From Triangularia verruculosa (lineage: Eukaryota > Ascomycota > Sordariomycetes > Sordariales > Podosporaceae), in contig MU863905.1 in the NCBI GenBank assembly GCA_033296885.1, positions 124,001-188,000 on the forward strand: a stretch of 64,000 nt of DNA, read 5' to 3'. This document shows positions 1-11,201 of the stretch, piece after piece. Numbering within the stretch: the first letter of the stretch is position 1; the number at the start of each line of letters is the position of its first letter. Under the pieces are notes generated by a model. It saw only the letters and a list, made by a program, of their open reading frames with translations. It was not told where the DNA came from and ran no database searches. The position numbers were made by a program, and so were the translations under genes.

Positions 1-942
1 CTCTCGGAGCCTTTACTGATGCTGCGTCTCAAGCACTTGCCGCCGCTCCCGCTGAGGATGCCGATGGGCTCGATCTCAGCCTGCTGAAGAAGAAGAAGAA
101 GAAGGTCAAGGTTGAGACCGCCGAGGGTGACGACGAAGCCCCCGCCGCCGCCGAGGAGGGTATCGATCTCTCGCTCAAGAAAAAGAAGAAGAAGAAGGTC
201 GCCAAGGATGACGACGATTTCGCCAAGAAACTCGAGAAGCTCAACATCGAGGGCAAGGAGGGCGAAGATGACGCCGCCGAGTCCGAGGAGCAGGAGGGTG
301 ACTGGGAGAAGGGTACCGGCATCTGGCAGCACAACGAGTCAAAGACCGCCAACTACAGCCCTCTCCTCGGCAGGTTTTTTGCCCTCCTGTCACAGAAGAA
401 CCCCGACCATGCCTCGACTGGCACCCGCTCCTACAAGATTCCTCCTCCCCAGTGCTTGCGCGAAGGCAACAAGAAGACCATTTTCGCCAACCTTGCCGAG
501 ATTTGCAAGCGCATGAAGCGTGCCGACGAGCACGTCACAGCCTACCTCTTCGCCGAGTTGGGTACCAGCGGTTCCGTCGACGGTTCCAGGCGGTTGGTCA
601 TCAAGGGTCGTTTCCAGCAGAAGCAAATCGAGAACGTTCTTCGCACGTATATTATAGGTCTGTTAATCCCGTTTCTGTAGCCATCTCTTCCATCAGTTAC
701 TGACACTTGGATCTCAGAATATGTTACCTGCAAGACTTGCCGTTCCCCCAACACCGAGCTGTCCAAGGGCGAGAATCGTCTTTAGTATGTTCACCTGTTG
801 TGTCCATCCGTGTCAAAGTCAGTGCGCTAACCATCGCTCCAGCTTCATTACCTGCAACTCTTGCGGCTCTCGTCGTTCCGTCCAGGCCATCAAGACTGGT
901 TTCTCCGCCCAGGTCGGCAAAAGAAGGAAGAACAAGGCCTAA
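1..942 (+). CDS. SUI3: eIF2 subunit beta, 5' partial
   Basis: Translation initiation factor eIF2-beta, a subunit of the GTP-dependent Met-tRNAi carrier in the cytosol. The 5' end lies before the window; the frame begins at base 3. Exons are 1-657, 718-784 and 843-942 (273 visible residues). The N-terminal part has two lysine blocks of six and seven residues ([20 protein letters not shown]), the family's K-boxes that bind eIF5 and eIF2B-epsilon. The core domain follows ([19 protein letters not shown], then [16 protein letters not shown]). The C-terminal C2-C2 zinc ribbon is formed by CKTC and CNSC across the second intron. Both introns are short (60 and 58 nt), with GTCTGT and GTATGT donors. 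Everything expected of the family is present except the missing N-terminus. Confidence 0.95.
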
Positions 943-2644
943 ATGGCGTGATTTCCTGTTACAGCATTGGCTTTTGCTTCAGTCGGTTTTTTGGGTCGGG
1001 AATTACAAAAGTAACGACGGCGGGGTTTCTTTTCTAATGGGTATTCGTATTGCTCGGTAGAGGGAAGTCTTTTTTTTTGCAGCGCTGCTTCTGGTCAATG
1101 ATTCTCTCATTATTTGAATCGTTTGACCTCATCTCGGCGTTTGTTGAAAAAGGTAGATTGCTCGACCAAAGGCTTCCCCACACCCAGAACTTCCTTTTCT
1201 GCCTCCCGGTCTGGTGGTTGACGGTGGGCAAAACGGCATGGGAATGACGACTGTAACGACGAACATAAAGATGGGAGGGGAGCTGGGGGCGGTAAACGAA
1301 CTGACGATGCATCTGACGGGTTAGAGGGAAGGTTGGGTGGTTCATATGAATGCAACTTTGTCTAGCATCTTTCTTAACCTAGATTGAGCGCGTTAGTTTG
1401 CTGCCGAGTACAAAAAGAGGCGAACTGAACATGAGAAGAGAGGGGACCTGGTGTTTCTGCTGAGATCTTGAACAAACGTGAGTGGTGATGTTATCTGATT
1501 ACGCCTCCAGACCATCCGTCGGTCGGAAGCCAGGGGGCAACCCGCCCTTTCCCATACCAGAAAGGAAAGAAAAAAAAAAGAGAAGTAGAAGGGGAAGAGA
1601 GAAATGGGTTTGGTTAGAATGACTGAGAGAAAAAGTTGATAGTCGTGTTGTCTTCAACGCATTGTGAGTCATCCTATTGATGCACCCCCATTACCCACTC
1701 GACAAACAATACGATGGCGAACAACAATAAGATAAGTCGATCGAATCTTATGCGTTCATGTCAACAACTTTTTTCCGCCTACGGAGAGAGTAGTAGTAAT
1801 TCGGGAGACGACGGTAACGGTCGATCATAATACTGTCACCATGTTTAGAAGCTACGTCGTCAAGACTTGACAGCAACACTTTTCACATACTTCTTCGACA
1901 GCATGGGATGGAGGTCGTCATCGTGGCGGCCTTGGACACACATATTTCACCCTCGACTCCTCTTAAACCGTTCAATTTAAATGGTTGTTTGCTGAATTGA
2001 TTCGCCTTACTCCGTACAGTCCGGGTTTGACAACCTCTTGTTTACACACACACCTACACAGCCAACCGGACCCGTATCTCTCGCTCAACGGAGTCAAGCC
2101 GGGGGGTGGTTTTTTATCAAAAATTCTCTCAAGCATGTATCGAGACAAGAACACAACAAACGCATAGGATAGATAGGTATAGGTATAGGGTAAAAAGTGT
2201 AAAACAGACAAGATAGAAAAAGAACAAGAAATGAAAAAGGGGGGCCCCCCTTCCTTCTCGACCCCAATCGGCAACAGTGGTACAGTGACAGCGATAAAAC
2301 GAGACGGGCGAGAAGGCGAAGCAGGATCAAAGGGTTTAAATGAATCATGCTTGTTGATTTGTGTGTGCTGTGCTGGCGTTGTTGTAGAAAGGGACGTATG
2401 ACGAGCGTTGTGTGTTTCTTTCCACACAAAGATTCTTCAAAATCTTCTCAACCCATTCTCTCCGGAGCCACACAGCCCGTCCAGTTCACCAGCTCAGCCC
2501 TCCCCCCCGGTTTTGCCCTCCCCATCCTTCTCCCTTCGCACCTGTACACAGATTCCACCTCCCAACAGAGGAGTTCTCGCCGGCATGCTAACAAAAAAGC
2601 CATACAGACATGCTTGGAGATGCGATTCCCTTCCCACGCTATAC
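943..2644. other. Intergenic region between convergent genes
   Basis: This 1.7 kb stretch lies between the 3' ends of SUI3 (+) and the PP2C gene (-). It must hold both 3' UTRs. It contains poly-T, poly-A and GAGA-type low-complexity runs but no spliced reading frame, tRNA or repeat family that I can recognise. Confidence 0.5.
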
Positions 2645-4888
2645 TCATGCATCCTTCTTCATCTCCGCATCCTCGCTAGGTTTCCCCACAGCCTCTGGCG
2701 TTGGTTCGGCCTTCTTGTCTTGCTCCTTCTCAGCGGCAGCGTCACCCTCCACGGATGACGCCTTGGACACTTGGCTGGCTAGGTCCTTATCCTCCTCCGA
2801 GTTGTCAAACATCTCAGTGTCATCCGAGTCTGTGAGAACTTCGGTCCCGTCACCCAGGAAAATGATGCGGCCCTTGTAGCCACCGATGCCGAAGCTTCTG
2901 CCAGCGCCACCGCTTTGCTTGTTCTCATCGACATCATACCCGCTGTCACTATCATCAAAGTTGTGATGCACGCCGGGGCCGCGGAACTCAGCTAAAATGT
3001 GTGTAAAAGCCATGTATTAGTAATGATGTTTTTGCAGAGAAAAGTGATGCGGTAGACCATCGTAAGCGCGCTCGGTATTCGCGGGATGGTGGTGGCTCCA
3101 GAAAGTGGGACAGTCCATGTGAAAAGAAATGGGGAAAAAAGGAGAAGATACGGGGGCAAGTAAGTGCTGAGGGCAAATGGTCTTGGTGTGGGCAGAGACA
3201 AACAACCAGAGCGCGCGCGTTTAAGAGGACGGCGAAGGTTCCCTACCATATTCGGGCGGGGCACAAGGACCTTCTCCGTTGGCAACCCGTCGGGCAATCT
3301 CCTCATACCACTCTTCCTTGGTCCGTCCCCTGAGGAAAGCAACAATGATCATGGTCATGTTGTCACAGCCGACACCTCCTGTCTCCGAGTTGGAGGCCAG
3401 GCAGTTATCCATCATGTTCTCGCAGATCTTGTCCAAATCTTGCTTGGCAGCAATCCCACGCCTGACGAACTCGATTACGGCTTGGGAAGACTGGCAATCC
3501 CAGATGCCTTGTAGCAGAACATTGTTAGTGACTGACTCGGGGACGAGGAGAGGTGATGCTGGAAGACATACCGTCGCAGGCAAGAACGAGAAACTCATCG
3601 TCGTCGCCCATGTCATGAACCACAACGTCCGGGTAAGCCGTCACGATTTGTTGTTCTGGCGCCAGCTCGGCGCTCTTCTTGAATTCAAAATCACCGATGG
3701 CTCTTGACAGGGCCAAGTTCCCGTTGACACGGCCAAAGTCGACAAAGCCACCCGCGGCCGTAATTCGCGCCTTTTCGCCTACACACCCGCAGCGCAATCA
3801 TCCAGTTAGCGGAAAGGCGCGGTGGCCAGAGGAGAGGAGGAACAGGTGTGTTTTCGGCGCACCTTCGTTTTGTGGTTTGTGGTCAAAGGACAAGGGTTTC
3901 GCTCGGCCCTTTACGCCCAAGACGCCTCTTGAGTCACCAGCGTTCGCCTAGGTACCGTGGGGAGGCAAAAGTCAGCATCATTGGGCCAAAGTGGGGGTAC
4001 ACAATGAGGGGGAATTTCCCCTTCAACAGCACGGGGTCAAACATACCACATAGATCTTATCTTCCGTAATCAGGCCCACGCAGGCGGTGCAGCCGGACAC
4101 CTCCTCCTCGTATTTGGGATCTGCTCAGAACCCAACAAAAAAAAGAGGTTAGCAAGTCTGGTCGAGTAACGGCGCCTTTCCTGAGTGATATGGGGTTGCA
4201 AATCACATAGCCTCCCCCCTCTGCAGAACCTGGAGCGTCCTGAACCCCCCACTTTGCGAGATCGAGAAGGAAAAGGCCAGTCTGGCATCATACCGTTGAG
4301 AATAGCTCTGTCGGTAGCCAAGAAGCCGTCCTTAAGAGCCTGTTCGTAATTGCCGGCTTTGAATGTGTCCTGCTTCGCAATGATATTGTGAATGTTGTCG
4401 CCCGCAAACAGCGCTACCTTGTCGCCGCCGTGACCGTCAAAGACACCGAAGAAGGAGAGTTTCGAGCTGTGGTCCTTGGCAGCCTTGGAACCGGCGAGCA
4501 GGTCGAGTACTGTCGTGTGAGAGTCCTCCATGCTGATGCGCCAGCCCTGCATGGCCGACACGCCATAGAGTAGTCGTTCATCTCCGCCATTCTCTGAAGC
4601 CTATAGGCATTATCCCTACCGCGTTAGCTTCCGTTTTTCATGTACAGCGCGAAGGACTAGCAGAAGGAGACTGGTCGAGGAAAAGGAGCCAAGGGCGTGG
4701 ATATGCGAGCATCGTGGCCAGCCCCTGGCCCAAGGATGGCTCAGGCAAAGAGGGGCAGACGAGCAAAGTGTGCGCGCGCGAGCGATGGCCAGGCCAGGAT
4801 GGCAGCACGGACGGGCCAGCCTGCGACGACATATTCAGAAAAGAGCACATACCTTCTCGACAACAGGCTCAGAAAGTGTCTGGCCCAT
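2645..4888 (-). CDS. PTC2: Ptc2/Ptc3-type PP2C protein phosphatase
   Basis: Mn/Mg-dependent Ser/Thr phosphatase of the PP2C family; yeast Ptc2/Ptc3 oppose the HOG MAP-kinase and DNA-damage checkpoint kinases. Seven exons on the minus strand: 4888-4853, 4600-4294, 4120-4047, 3947-3863, 3778-3572, 3507-3247 and 2991-2645, giving 438 aa (yeast Ptc2 is of similar size). The N-terminus [12 protein letters not shown] matches the Ptc2/3 start. Catalytic motifs appear in order: [46 protein letters not shown] and GCDNMT, so all metal-binding aspartates are present. The tail beyond PPEYAEFRGPG is acidic and non-catalytic. The first exon encodes only 12 residues. PTC2 and PTC3 cannot be told apart here; the symbol stands for the pair. 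Confidence 0.93.
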
Positions 4889-6305
4889 GATGACGCGGTG
4901 ATGCTATGGAAATCGGCAGCGCGGCTACCGGTGGTCGGTGGGGGGAGGGGTTTTGGTCGGTCGGCGAGATTGGGCAGAAGGGAGAAGGGGAAAGGGAGGG
5001 CAGGCGACACAGTCAGTCTAACGACGGAGTCGATTTTGGGCCGGACCGAGTTCGTGGGGTGGGCGAAGCCGATACTGATGACGTTGACGTCGGAGATGGA
5101 ATGTAAAAAAAGGGAGCCGCAAAAAAAGGAGGCCGGAGGTGCAATGCGGTATCCCTAGTCGCCAGGCGCTTCTTTTTTTTTATTGTTGTTCAGGTCAGGT
5201 CAGGTCAGGTCCCTTTCTTTGGCACAGTCCCAGGTCTCTGGGCGGGTTTGCGTCGCTGGTGGCGCACGGAGCAGGAAATTTGTGGTGGAGCGGGGTTGTT
5301 GGGCGGGAGCCGGCCGTGCCTGGAAGAGACAGCAGAAGGTGTCTTCCTTTTCTGGCGTGGCGAGGGTGCAGCAGGCAGAGCAGCTGATGAATGACAAGAG
5401 GCAAGGCAGAGCATCTCCTACCTATGTCACTGACAGCCTGGGACTTGACCACGGGCAGAGACAGCGTGCTATCGTCCACAAAGAGAGCCGTCTCAGAAAC
5501 AAAGGACAAGGGTCTGCTGCACCCACATTCTTGGGCACATCCACTTCTACTCTAGTGTAGATAACAACCTTGTCATCGCCCCAGGGCAGAAGCTGTGAGG
5601 CTATTCGGACTGCCCTGACATGCCACACCCAAGGTGTCGCGTGTGGGGTAACTCCATCTGTCACGGCGGCTACAGCTTGACAGCTCCTCAAGCTACCTGA
5701 TTCGGACAGGTATCTTGGAGCTTGCATCCAGCTCACCTTACCATCATGCAAAAAAGAGGTGGTGCTCCATGTACTGTACCGGTGGCCGAGGGTCTGGCTT
5801 TTCTCTACTGCGTAGGTAGTCGTTGTCGCTCTGGACTCTCGCAAAATAGTGCTAGGCTTCACAGTGCGCAAAAGAGTATGCGGGGCAATGAGGAGACCTT
5901 GGGCTGCTAAAAAGGGAAGCGGAGTTCGAGGTTTCTCCACCGTGCCAATTCCTACCCCTGCGGCTGCCTGGAGTGCTTGCCTGGTCTGCCCGCGCTCTCT
6001 GTTAAGGCTCAGGAGCAGCCGATTTCACTGTGACAAGAGGGCGTATATGATACGGTATTGGTTTCCTTGGCGTTTTTCAGCCATTTCACTCATTTCACCC
6101 CCAGCTCTGCCTGAGGTGCTGTCTCATCAAACTGGCCAGAGATGGACATGTTTGTGCATGACGCCATTGGGTGTTGTCTGCACAACATCTGAGAAACACG
6201 CTGTGCAACATCGCCATAGTTTGCAAAATAAAATAAAACAAACGACAATGATATTCTGGGTATTAATCGAGAGAGGCCACAGAGAGATGAATACAGATAC
6301 TTGGA
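4889..6305. other. Intergenic region upstream of the PP2C gene
   Basis: Promoter side of the PP2C gene and 3' flank of AXL2. It contains a short CAGGT tandem repeat (5191-5211). A minus-strand open frame at 5422-5940 (172 codons) shows no recognisable motif and is treated as chance. No further gene seen. Confidence 0.5.
5191..5211. repeat. CAGGT pentanucleotide repeat, 4 units
   Basis: Four perfect head-to-tail CAGGT units plus one base, just after a T-run, about 300 bp upstream of the PP2C start codon. A simple microsatellite; a regulatory role is only a possibility. Confidence 0.85.
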
Positions 6306-9300
6306 TCAAATGTACACCGCAAAATCCGACTCGTCCCCCCTACTCCTGCCTGACATTAGTGATATTCCTTTCGAATGACTCTTGGGCAACCCAGGCTGAT
6401 CCCGTTGGAAACCTCTCATGCTCCCCAGCTCCTTGCCGTTGGACGTCTGTATACTGGATGACGTAGGCGCATCCGAAGCAAGTGGTCGCTCCCGCTTCTC
6501 GTTTCCAGCTGGTGATAATACCCGTCCCGGAGTCGAGGCATCTCCTGGGCCGATCGACACGGGGGACGGCGAGTCTATTCCGGCATCCCAGTCTTTGATA
6601 ACCGGTGAGTCTTGCAAGACAGCCCAGTTCGACGGCGTGCCTGCCTCCTTCTTGGCCGCATCCCTTTGTGGCGTATCCATACTCTGAACTGTCTCATCCA
6701 CCCACTCGTCGGTTGTGGAGATGGTTTGCCATGTGGCCGACGGATGAAAGGGGGAGTTCTTGACCAGATCCTCGTAGGACAGGCCCAGAAAGTCATCCTG
6801 CGAGTCTCGCCAGTTGGGTAGAGGAGGCAGAGATATGTCTTCTTGAGAGGCGATGCTGGGAGCACTGGGGCCCCCAGGGGTTTTTGGCGGTGCATTCATA
6901 GGAATGCTCATCTCACTTTGGCCTTGACTGAATATCATGCCTTCCAAACTGGCATCAGTAGGGCCCCTTCTAGTGACCGGCCGAGCCAAAGGCACGGCTC
7001 CAAGAAGTCTTGCGCGAGGGGGCGGTGTCATTTCAGGAGGCGCCCCCGCGTTGGCATATCCCAATCCGATCGACTGTCCTGTCCTCTTGTAGGCAAATGT
7101 ATCGATGGAGGATGTACTTGGTTGTTTGCTATGGGTCCTGGTTGAACCCCAACGGAGCCTGGAACTGCGGCTTCTGGAGTTATTTCCCCTGAACCACGGC
7201 CACATAAATCTCCTCCCTATTTCTGGTGGTCCGTAATGGGCCAGTCTTGATTCTGCTCGGAGCGGAAACGTCTCTGGGTCAGAGTCTGTCGAAGAAGAGC
7301 GGGACAGAGGGCTTGCCATCCTGTGAGGTTCATATCTTGAGTCTGGACTGCCTGTACATCTCGATCTGGGTGTCCCTTGAATGCTGGGTATGTTGATCTC
7401 GATCCCGTCCCGGAAGGATCCCATTGTTTTGTTGCCCAGGAGCCCGGCTGTACGCGCATCCATGTTGGCCGCCTCGTCACTGACGCTCCTCTCGGAAATA
7501 GAGGCCAGTGAGCTCCCAAGACGCATGGCACCAAAACTTCCACCCCCGAGGAGAGGCATCCGCCCCCGAGCACCTCCATGCTTGGATCGCACACTTGGAG
7601 GAAGTAACTTGACAGTAGCCATGGACGGCGGCGCAGTTCCCTTGGTCAAGAACGAGCTGCGTGATTCAACGTACATCTTCTTCTCGGGCGTAAACATATC
7701 GCCGACAGTAAAGCCTCTGTCAAAGTTGTGCGTTATATCGGGGAGAGATGGTGGCGCACTAGGTCCGTTGGACGTGATGACAAACGACCCTGGTAGAGGC
7801 CCCGAGATATCGCGAGTAGTAAGCCGTGGCCTTTGCTTCGCTTTTCGTCGACGGTAGCACCAAAACACAGCGAACGCCACCATGAAGGCGCACATGATAG
7901 TGACTGGTAACACCCACGCCAACAGGACGGCATTTACCTTCCCTCCCGGAGCACCAGCATCACCACCTACTGGGAGTGTGCCGCCTGTGGGAACGGGACC
8001 AACATCTGAAGGTGTTTCGGAGGTAGGGGTAGAGTGCGCTGCAGCTCGAATGAGCAGCCTCACTGACAGCTTGTCAGACTTGTTGCTTGACTTCGATCGT
8101 GCCTGCACGTCGACAACGGCAACAGTGTCCTTGGGGACAGAGGGAGGCTCTCCGGATAGTATCTTTTCTTCTGCGTCGAAATGAATCCAGGATGCCGAGT
8201 CTCCCTTTGAAACTGTCATTTCGATATCGCGGGGATTGACTAGATGGGGCCGAAAATCAAAAGAAAAGGGCTGTCCAGGGGTCGCCGTCAGAATTGGCAA
8301 GCTTCCCTTGAAGACACCAGCAGCCTTCGTCGCCTCACTTTCCACGTCCAAGAGCACGGTGATGTTGAGAGTGTCCGAGAAACCATCCTGGAACGTGATG
8401 GTGAAATTTGTTGACGACGACTCTTCAGACGGAGTGCCCGTGATGTCCCAGCTGTCTTTGTTGACAGACAGCCAAGTAGGCATGTCCTGGCTTGCACTTA
8501 AAGTGACCTCGCCAGGGCTGGGTTGTTTCCCATCAAGCTTGACCATGCCTCTGAGTTTGGTGTAAGAGACAGGCTTCCCAGGGGTCGCAGTCAAGATGAT
8601 GGTCGTTTCCTCTGCGGATATCTGATGGACTCCAACGACGATGTCAAACTCCAACACTGCACCTGCGAAGCCAGCGACGTCACTAGCAACCAGGTGAAAA
8701 GCAAAACGCTGTGGTGGCTGTATCAGAGAGTCCAGCGGAGGTGTTCGACCAGAAAAGGATAACTTGTTCGAATCGAATGAGACCCAGGCCGGAAGTGGTG
8801 TATTGTCGGCCATGACAGCATAATAGCCCAGCCGGCTGCTTGATGCGCTCGAGAATGTTTTCTGGTCCAAGGTAAACGAGAATGGGGCGTCTGGACCAGA
8901 TAGAATGGAGTATGGGCCGGAAAAGATGCCGAAATTTGGAATCTGCTTCTCCAGAGGAGTCTCAACCTTGGGTCCTCGATTTCTGGAGACCACAAGTGTG
9001 GCATCGTGTGTTGTCGAGCCCGTCTGATCTGTTGCCACCAAGTTCACTGGAACACCCACTACTTCGCCCGGCGCAACATCTGCGTCACCTGGTGTTCCAT
9101 AGAGACGACGGTTGCTGCTGTCGATCGACAGCCATCGGGGGGCATTGACCAGTATGTAGGTCAGGGGTGAGTTTGAGGTAAAGGTCGAGGGCGAGAAGAC
9201 GAACGAAAACGGCTGGCCGATACGAGCAACTGGAGGCACCTGCGAGTTGATGGGGAAGGAAACGGTAGGGGCGGCCGCGATGAGGTCTGTGAGAAGTATT

Positions 9301-9329
9301 GTTGTCCACGCCACACACTGAGGCCTCAT
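6306..9329 (-). CDS. AXL2: Axl2-like cadherin-repeat polarity protein
   Basis: Type I plasma-membrane glycoprotein related to yeast Axl2/Bud10, a landmark for axial budding that recruits septins and polarity factors; in filamentous fungi homologues act in septation and conidiation. Single exon, 1007 aa from the second ATG (9329); the first ATG at 9380 would add 17 residues. The second is preferred because it places a signal peptide (WTTILLTDLIAAA) at the N-terminus. The ectodomain has about four dystroglycan-type cadherin (CADG) repeats in roughly residues 25-430, each with the recurring W(L/I/V)xxDS/N and G(T/E)P pattern. One membrane span (LLAWVLPVTIMCAFMVAFAV) near residue 475 is followed by RRRK and a long, Ser/Pro-rich cytoplasmic tail. 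The order of these parts is the family hallmark. Confidence 0.9.
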   Translation of the reverse strand: MRPQCVAWTTILLTDLIAAAPTVSFPINSQVPPVARIGQPFSFVFSPSTFTSNSPLTYILVNAPRWLSIDSSNRRLYGTPGDADVAPGEVVGVPVNLVATDQTGSTTHDATLVVSRNRGPKVETPLEKQIPNFGIFSGPYSILSGPDAPFSFTLDQKTFSSASSSRLGYYAVMADNTPLPAWVSFDSNKLSFSGRTPPLDSLIQPPQRFAFHLVASDVAGFAGAVLEFDIVVGVHQISAEETTIILTATPGKPVSYTKLRGMVKLDGKQPSPGEVTLSASQDMPTWLSVNKDSWDITGTPSEESSSTNFTITFQDGFSDTLNITVLLDVESEATKAAGVFKGSLPILTATPGQPFSFDFRPHLVNPRDIEMTVSKGDSASWIHFDAEEKILSGEPPSVPKDTVAVVDVQARSKSSNKSDKLSVRLLIRAAAHSTPTSETPSDVGPVPTGGTLPVGGDAGAPGGKVNAVLLAWVLPVTIMCAFMVAFAVFWCYRRRKAKQRPRLTTRDISGPLPGSFVITSNGPSAPPSLPDITHNFDRGFTVGDMFTPEKKMYVESRSSFLTKGTAPPSMATVKLLPPSVRSKHGGARGRMPLLGGGSFGAMRLGSSLASISERSVSDEAANMDARTAGLLGNKTMGSFRDGIEINIPSIQGTPRSRCTGSPDSRYEPHRMASPLSRSSSTDSDPETFPLRAESRLAHYGPPEIGRRFMWPWFRGNNSRSRSSRLRWGSTRTHSKQPSTSSIDTFAYKRTGQSIGLGYANAGAPPEMTPPPRARLLGAVPLARPVTRRGPTDASLEGMIFSQGQSEMSIPMNAPPKTPGGPSAPSIASQEDISLPPLPNWRDSQDDFLGLSYEDLVKNSPFHPSATWQTISTTDEWVDETVQSMDTPQRDAAKKEAGTPSNWAVLQDSPVIKDWDAGIDSPSPVSIGPGDASTPGRVLSPAGNEKRERPLASDAPTSSSIQTSNGKELGSMRGFQRDQPGLPKSHSKGISLMSGRSRGDESDFAVYI

Positions 9330-10289
9330 GATGGCAAACGGCAGACAAGTTGCTGCGGCGCGTGATGATGGTAACAGCATGCAGCTATGCTGGAAATGTG
9401 GTACGGGAAGTCAAGACCAGGAAAACGTTTGAGGAATACCAGAAGGAGGAAAGAAAAGAAGGTGGTCGTGATCCAGAGGTGGTGGCTATCACCCAGAACT
9501 TCAGTATTCAGTCATCGAGGCCACCCCTTACTTTCACGGTCCTGAGAATGAGAATGGTGCCCATTACTAGGGGGCGCAGTGAGCCTACAGATTGTCCCTA
9601 AATTCTTAAGAATGAGCAGTGCTAAAGGAAATTGAACAGAGGGGAATGTCGAAGCCATTTTGCTGGCTGGACGTTGAAACAAGGGGTTGGATGACGGGAA
9701 AACATTCCAGTGCAGAGCGTCTTGTCGTGACGGCAGGGAGAGACGCGCACGCGAGGATTACCTGGTGTTACGCGACAGCTTAATATTACAGACCTGATCT
9801 AGCGGGAAGTTTTCGACGAGACTTATGTTACTATACATCGATGTAAGAGAGTTAGGGGTAAGGATGAAGTACTTCGTAAGCTTGATGGACGAGAACGTGG
9901 TTAACTTGGTGATTGATGGTGTTTGGATAGGTAAGTACTGTCTCATTGAGAGGCGGGCAAGGTTATATAGACCTGGCATAGTCATTTTACTGTATTTCTG
10001 CAAAGTCCTTTGGTCATCGCCACGAGTAAGGCAACGCCGTGTCGGAGAATTGAAGCTGACGATGGTCATCATCTTGATATCAGATAAGGGGATCGGCTGC
10101 CAAGCTTCGTGGATGTTGCGGGCCAGGGGACGCTGCTCGCGCAAGTGGGTGGCGCTTGTAACCCAACCCCAACCACAAAAAAATGCCAAAAAACGGCGCC
10201 TAGACCCCTCCTCCAACCCCGCCATATCAACAGCAAAACAGAAACATCAAACTACCCTGTCGGCTTCTTCCGCAACACAATCGCCAAAC
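9330..10289. other. Divergent promoter region AXL2 / EFM6
   Basis: Shared upstream region of two divergent genes. The frame leading into the EFM6 start is open for a long way upstream (from about 9825) but shows no conserved protein features before the methionine at 10290. No separate gene recognised. Confidence 0.5.
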
Positions 10290-11201
10290 ATGGACAGTCG
10301 ATCAAGATCATCGTCGCCTGAAATCTCACCGCTGGACTTTGGAGAGGACCTAGCCCCTCTACCCACGTATAAGGCCGCAGCCACCACGGCTCTCGATTTC
10401 TCGGGCCTACTGGACGAACCTCTGAAACTTCACGAGGACCTCTCATCGGGCTGTGGTGGGCAGCTCTGGCCTGCGGGGATGGTGCTCGCCAAGCATATGC
10501 TGCACCATCATCGGGACAAGCTGCAGACTGCCAGAGTGTTTGTGCCCTCGGACGCTGTGTGAAGATCTTTTTGATGCGGGGGAAACTCCTCGGCTCTGCT
10601 ATGGCCATGAACTGACCGACTTCTCCAACCTTTGCAGTCTCGAGCTTGGTGCTGGCGGCGGTATTGTCGGACTCACAATCGCAAAGGGCTGCAGGATAGA
10701 CCAGCCACTCTACATTACCGACATGATAGATATGGAACCGCTCATGCAGCACAACATTGCACTCAACGAGCTGGACGATCGAGTCAGAGGACGCATTCTC
10801 AACTGGTAAGTCTGTGTGACTCCCCGGACTTACTGCGTGACATGTAACGGAAGCTGGCGGCTGGCTGCGCTGAGTGGGAGCTTGTTCTGACTGCGACTTG
10901 GGGACAACTCAGGGGCGAGCCTCTCTCCCAGGAAATAATCGATTTTAAGCCAGACACGATCCTCGCGGCCGACTGCGTCTACTTTGAACCCGCCTTTCCC
11001 TTGCTTCTGCAGACGCTGAAAGACCTGTTGACGCTGACCCCTACGGCCACCGTGTTTTTCTGTTTCAAGAAGAGACGGCGGGCCGACATGCAGTTTCTCA
11101 AGTCAGCTAGGAGAGCCTTTCGAGTGACTGAGCTCGAGGATGAAGACCGGCCCATATTTAGCAGAGAAGGCTTGTTCTTATATGCCATCACAGCCAAATA
11201 A
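10290..11201 (+). CDS. EFM6: Efm6-like elongation factor methyltransferase
   Basis: SAM-dependent protein-lysine methyltransferase of the METTL21 group; yeast Efm6 modifies translation elongation factor eEF1A in the cytosol. Three exons: 10290-10537, 10638-10805 and 10913-11201, giving 234 aa. The start MDSRSRSSSPE was chosen because upstream in-frame sequence looks non-conserved. Motifs: GGQLWPAGMVLAKHML before the SAM site; RVLELGAGGGIVGL (SAM-binding motif I), which is only rebuilt by splicing at the GTTTGT donor at 10538; ILAADCVYFEP (post-II motif); and FKKRRRAD, typical of this subgroup. Introns of 100 and 107 nt. Family membership is firm. The assignment to Efm6 rather than another METTL21 member (e.g. 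Efm7/Nnt1) rests on the GGQLWPAG and KKRRRAD motifs and is less certain. Confidence 0.8.

Noticed and set aside
5422..5940. 172-codon minus-strand open frame upstream of the PP2C gene
   Set aside because: No recognisable protein features and located in a promoter-side region.
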